A stretch of 14,696 bases of DNA from positions 1 through 14,696 of the forward strand of contig DATBHH010000006.1 in assembly GCA_036557525.1 (NCBI GenBank). Reading direction: 5' to 3'. Position 1 is the stretch's first letter; each line of letters starts with the position of its first letter. A model generated the notes under the pieces. The model searched no databases and was not told the DNA's origin. It was given only the letters and a program-made list of their open reading frames with translations. Below, piece after piece: positions 12,514-14,696 of the stretch. Position numbers and translations under genes: made by a program. This DNA comes from VRUE01 sp036557525. GTDB lineage: Bacteria > Actinomycetota > Thermoleophilia > Solirubrobacterales > 70-9.

Positions 12514-12870
12514 GTGGAGACGATCGGGGAAGAGCAGCCGGCGTCCGAACCGGGCTTCCACCTGCTGCTCGAGCAGGGTGAGGTCGGGGTGCTGATAACC
12601 GCCCTCAATCTCCTGATCGCTGACGAGCGCCACGAGCCCCCGATCCGTCCTCTGGCTCGCGAGGTCCTCGCCAGCCTCGAGGCGCCCGGGGAAGAGCTCG
12701 GGGTCGCCAAGGTGCCGCTCAGCCCGCCACAGATGAAGATCACGCACACGGCCGTCAAGCTGATGTTCGACGACACTCGTCGTGAGCAGGCTGACGAGCG
12801 CGAGGTCCTCCGCCGGATCCTCGAGAAGCTGCCCGACGAGCACACGATGAGAGCGATCGAGCTCGAGTAG
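12514..12870 (+). CDS. Hypothetical protein, probably leaderless GTG start (118 aa)
   Basis: I do not recognise the family. The protein is acidic and soluble, with no signal or membrane segment and no cysteine. It looks mainly helical: a central HLLLEQGEVGVLITALNLLIADERHEPP stretch, then LAREVLASLEAP, and a charged C-terminal half with KITHTAVKLMFDDTRREQADEREVLRRILEKLP. The last part resembles a small regulatory or scaffold helix but carries no diagnostic motif. Support for coding is its consistent length, codon-position GC bias, a TAGACT -10 placed 7 bp before the GTG, and its divergent arrangement with the DUF1801 gene. There is no link to the metal/thiol genes downstream beyond shared orientation. 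Confidence 0.72.
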   Translation: METIGEEQPASEPGFHLLLEQGEVGVLITALNLLIADERHEPPIRPLAREVLASLEAPGEELGVAKVPLSPPQMKITHTAVKLMFDDTRREQADEREVLRRILEKLPDEHTMRAIELE

Positions 12871-12933
12871 TTTCTTTCCCTGTCACATTTGCCTCCTAGC
12901 GTTGCTCTCGTCCAACGAATGAAGGGAGCGACA

Positions 12934-13203
12934 ATGGGCGGCAGGAGGGCGATATCGGCGCTGAGCGTGCCGGCGGTGGGCGTGGCGATCCTCATCGGCG
13001 GCTGCGGCGGCGGCGACTCGACCACCGGAGCCGGGTCGGCGAGCGGCACCACACCGGCCGGCCAGGCATCGACCGGCGCCGCGATGAAGCACGAGGACTC
13101 GATGAAGAAGAAGGGCTCCGCGATGCACGATGAAGGGTCGATGCACGGAGGGTCGATGCACGAAGGGTCGATGCACGACGAAGGGTCGATGCACGGGGGC
13201 TGA
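12934..13203 (+). CDS. Met/His-rich repeat lipoprotein, putative copper-binding
   Basis: An 89-aa protein. It has a basic N-terminus (GGRR), a hydrophobic signal segment (residues 6-21) and a lipobox ILIGGC with Cys24, so it should be a surface lipoprotein with a 66-residue mature part. A Thr/Ser/Gly/Ala-rich linker is followed by MKHEDSMKKKGSAMHDEGS and then repeated MH[DE/G/E]GS units to the end: five Met-His pairs plus one MKH. Such Met/His clusters are typical of Cu(I)/Cu(II) binding sites, but metal binding is inferred. GGGAG lies 7 nt before the ATG at 12934; an in-frame ATG at 12919 is less likely. Its TGA shares a base with the ATG of the DipZ-like gene (TGATG), so the two are translationally coupled. 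Confidence 0.82.
   Translation: MGGRRAISALSVPAVGVAILIGGCGGGDSTTGAGSASGTTPAGQASTGAAMKHEDSMKKKGSAMHDEGSMHGGSMHEGSMHDEGSMHGG
13123..13200 (+). repeat. Tandem ATGCACG repeat encoding Met-His units
   Basis: ATGCACG recurs in frame at 13123, 13141, 13156, 13171 and 13189 (spacings 18, 15, 15 and 18 bases), mostly preceded by GGGTCG. Each copy encodes MH followed by Gly/Glu/Asp and Ser. The codon-phased unit length and near-identical third bases suggest recent expansion by slippage or unequal exchange, so copy number may vary between strains. Confidence 0.9.
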
Positions 13204-14696
13204 TGGCGCTCCTCGTCGTATTCGGATTCGTCGCCGGCGCCGCAACGGCGGTCTCGCCATGCGTGCTCCCGGTGCTTCCGATCGCCCTCTCGGCGGGCGC
13301 CACCGGCGGCCGGCGGCGGCCGCTCGGCATCGTCACCGGCCTGACGCTGTCGTTCACCTTTGCCACGGTCGCGCTGGTCTACGTCATCGCGGCGCTCGGG
13401 CTGCCCGACGACCTCCTGCGCAAGCTCGCGATCGTCGTCCTGATCGCCTTCGGCCTGACCCTGATCGCCCCGCCGCTGGCGGCCCGGCTGGAGGGCTGGA
13501 TCAGCCGGCTGACCGCCCGCGGCGGCGGCGGCCCCGGCGTCGGCGGCGAGAGCTTCTGGTCGGGCGTGCTCGTCGGCCTCAGCCTCGGTCTCGTCTACGC
13601 CCCCTGCGCCGGGCCGATCCTGGCCGGGGTCATCACCGTCTCCGCCTCGCAGTCGTTCAGCGCCGGCAGGCTCGCGGTCGCGCTCAGCTACGGGCTCGGC
13701 TCGGCCGCCGTCCTCTACGTGCTGATGCTCGGTGGCCGCCGCGCGATCGCGCCCCTGGCCCGCCGCGGCGCCTTCTTTCAGATCGCGACGGGAGCGGTGA
13801 TGATCGCGGTCGGTCTGGCGATGCTCAACAACTACGACGTCCGCTTCCAGAACGCGATCGCCAGCGACCTGCCGAGCTTTCTCGTCAACCCGAGCAAGGG
13901 GCTCGAGGACACCGCCTCGGCGCAAAGCGCCCTGGCGGACCTCCGCGGCAACAGCCACGGCGTCGGCTCCAAGGCCGACGGCGGCGCGCCGCAGAGCGCC
14001 GGCAACGGCGGGCTGAGGCTCCCGGTGCTCGGCGTCGCGCCCGAATTCGTCGGCACCGAGAGGTGGTTCAACACGCCCGGCGACCGGCCGCTGACGATGC
14101 AGGGGCTGCGCGGACGGGTGGTTCTGATCGACTTCTGGACCTACAGCTGCATCAACTGCATCCGCACGCTCCCCTACCTCACGGCCTGGGACGCGCGCTA
14201 TCGGCGCGACGGCCTGACGATCGTCGGCGTCCACACGCCGGAGTTCCCGTTCGAGCGGGACGCCGGCAACGTCGAAGAAGCAATCGAACGCAACCACATC
14301 CGCTATCCCGTAGTCCAGGACAACGAAGAGGCAACCTGGAACGCCTACGGAAACCAGTACTGGCCGGCCGAGTACTTCGTCGACGCCCAGGGCCGCGTCC
14401 GTTACGTCCACTTCGGCGAGGGCGAATACGGCGAGAAAGAGAAGGTGATACGCCAGCTGCTCGCCGAAGCCGGCGACCGCGTGGGCCGGGGTAAGTCGGG
14501 GGCGCGCGGGATCGAACCCTCGCTCGGGGTCACCACGCCCGAGACCTACCTCGGCGCCGCCCGCGCCGAGCGCTACACGACGCCGGTCGCGCCCGGGACC
14601 GTCACCTACTCGCCGACGCCCGACGACCGCCTCGGCCAGAGCCGGTTCACGCTCGGCGGCACCTGGACGATCACGAACGAGAGCGCGAGGGCGGGC
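13203..14696 (+). CDS. dipZ: DipZ-like fusion: CcdA/DsbD membrane domain plus thioredoxin (TlpA-like) domain, 3'-truncated
   Basis: The frame is open from the ATG at 13203 to the last base, 498 codons with no stop, so the C-terminus is outside the window. Residues 1 to about 210 are a CcdA/DsbD-type six-helix reductant transporter with SPCVLPVLP (Cys20) and APCAGPIL (Cys135), the transmembrane redox pair. A Gly/Ser/Ala-rich linker follows (about 225-275). The thioredoxin domain carries FWTYSCINCIRTLPYL with Cys316-Ile-Asn-Cys319 and EYFVDAQGRVRYVHFGEG. After about residue 425, TTPETYLGAARAERY and GGTWTITNE begin the beta-rich C-terminal domain of mycobacterial DipZ-type proteins. It moves electrons from cytoplasmic thioredoxin to extracytoplasmic disulfides, for cytochrome c maturation or copper-site reduction. 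The first base overlaps the lipoprotein stop. Confidence 0.94.
   Translation, partial: MALLVVFGFVAGAATAVSPCVLPVLPIALSAGATGGRRRPLGIVTGLTLSFTFATVALVYVIAALGLPDDLLRKLAIVVLIAFGLTLIAPPLAARLEGWISRLTARGGGGPGVGGESFWSGVLVGLSLGLVYAPCAGPILAGVITVSASQSFSAGRLAVALSYGLGSAAVLYVLMLGGRRAIAPLARRGAFFQIATGAVMIAVGLAMLNNYDVRFQNAIASDLPSFLVNPSKGLEDTASAQSALADLRGNSHGVGSKADGGAPQSAGNGGLRLPVLGVAPEFVGTERWFNTPGDRPLTMQGLRGRVVLIDFWTYSCINCIRTLPYLTAWDARYRRDGLTIVGVHTPEFPFERDAGNVEEAIERNHIRYPVVQDNEEATWNAYGNQYWPAEYFVDAQGRVRYVHFGEGEYGEKEKVIRQLLAEAGDRVGRGKSGARGIEPSLGVTTPETYLGAARAERYTTPVAPGTVTYSPTPDDRLGQSRFTLGGTWTITNESARAG

Noticed and set aside
12444..14411. Minus-strand open frame of 655 codons with repeated CIDPS-like units
   Set aside because: The repeats are the reverse complement of the Met/His repeat of the lipoprotein. 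The frame lies opposite the DipZ-like fusion, whose cysteine motifs prove the plus strand codes.
13130..14494. Plus-strand open frame of 454 codons in the DipZ region
   Set aside because: The translation is Arg-rich and featureless, whereas the frame starting at 13203 gives CcdA and thioredoxin motifs. It is a shadow.

Overview
The window is uniformly GC-rich, gene-dense DNA with short intergenic gaps, GTG starts, 1-4 bp stop/start overlaps and two SigJ-type (ECF41) sigma factors. This fits a high-GC actinobacterium. The divergent cytochrome oxidase, the DipZ-like fusion and a leaderless-looking promoter suggest a Thermoleophilia/Solirubrobacterales-like lineage, but that placement is an inference. 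I see no tRNA, rRNA, CRISPR array, insertion sequence or phage gene. No gene-free stretch exceeds about 170 bp.

Layout. (1) 1-2583, plus strand: the tail of a haem-copper oxidase operon, with subunit I (5' end outside the window), subunit III, a 47-aa membrane peptide and a SCO-type copper chaperone. (2) 2616-5431, minus strand: a 14-TM DHA2 drug-efflux-type transporter, a 102-aa membrane protein and an ECF41 sigma factor, in that transcription order. (3) 5598-6998, plus strand: the classical ECF41 pair, an AhpD-like carboxymuconolactone decarboxylase followed by a second ECF41 sigma factor. Regions 2 and 3 diverge from one 166-bp intergenic region. It carries two outward-facing copies of GTCACA-N16-CGTCTT, the known SigJ/ECF41 promoter pattern, so both operons look like members of one ECF41 regulon.

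(4) 7010-12040: a divergent ArsR-type repressor (minus) and a plus-strand run of DUF2892 membrane protein, MmpL/RND transporter, sulfide:quinone-reductase-like flavoprotein, TusE/DsrC-like protein and DsrE-family protein. The plus-strand genes are mostly abutting or overlapping. This reads as a sulfide/sulfane-sulfur handling operon that unusually includes an RND exporter, and its AT-rich control region holds two nested inverted repeats. (5) 12067-12870: a DUF1801 protein (minus) and a divergent unknown gene (plus) that appears to be leaderless. (6) 12934-end: a small lipoprotein with a Met/His-rich repeat tail, overlapping by one base a CcdA-thioredoxin (DipZ-like) fusion that runs off the window. 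That fusion gene has no stop codon in the window, so an ORF search that requires complete ORFs would miss it.

Shared themes are respiratory metal and thiol chemistry (oxidase, SCO, Met/His lipoprotein, DipZ), sulfur/persulfide relay, and ECF41-controlled stress and efflux functions. The most system-like novelties are the twin divergent ECF41 module and the ArsR/DUF2892/MmpL/SQR/TusE/DsrE operon.
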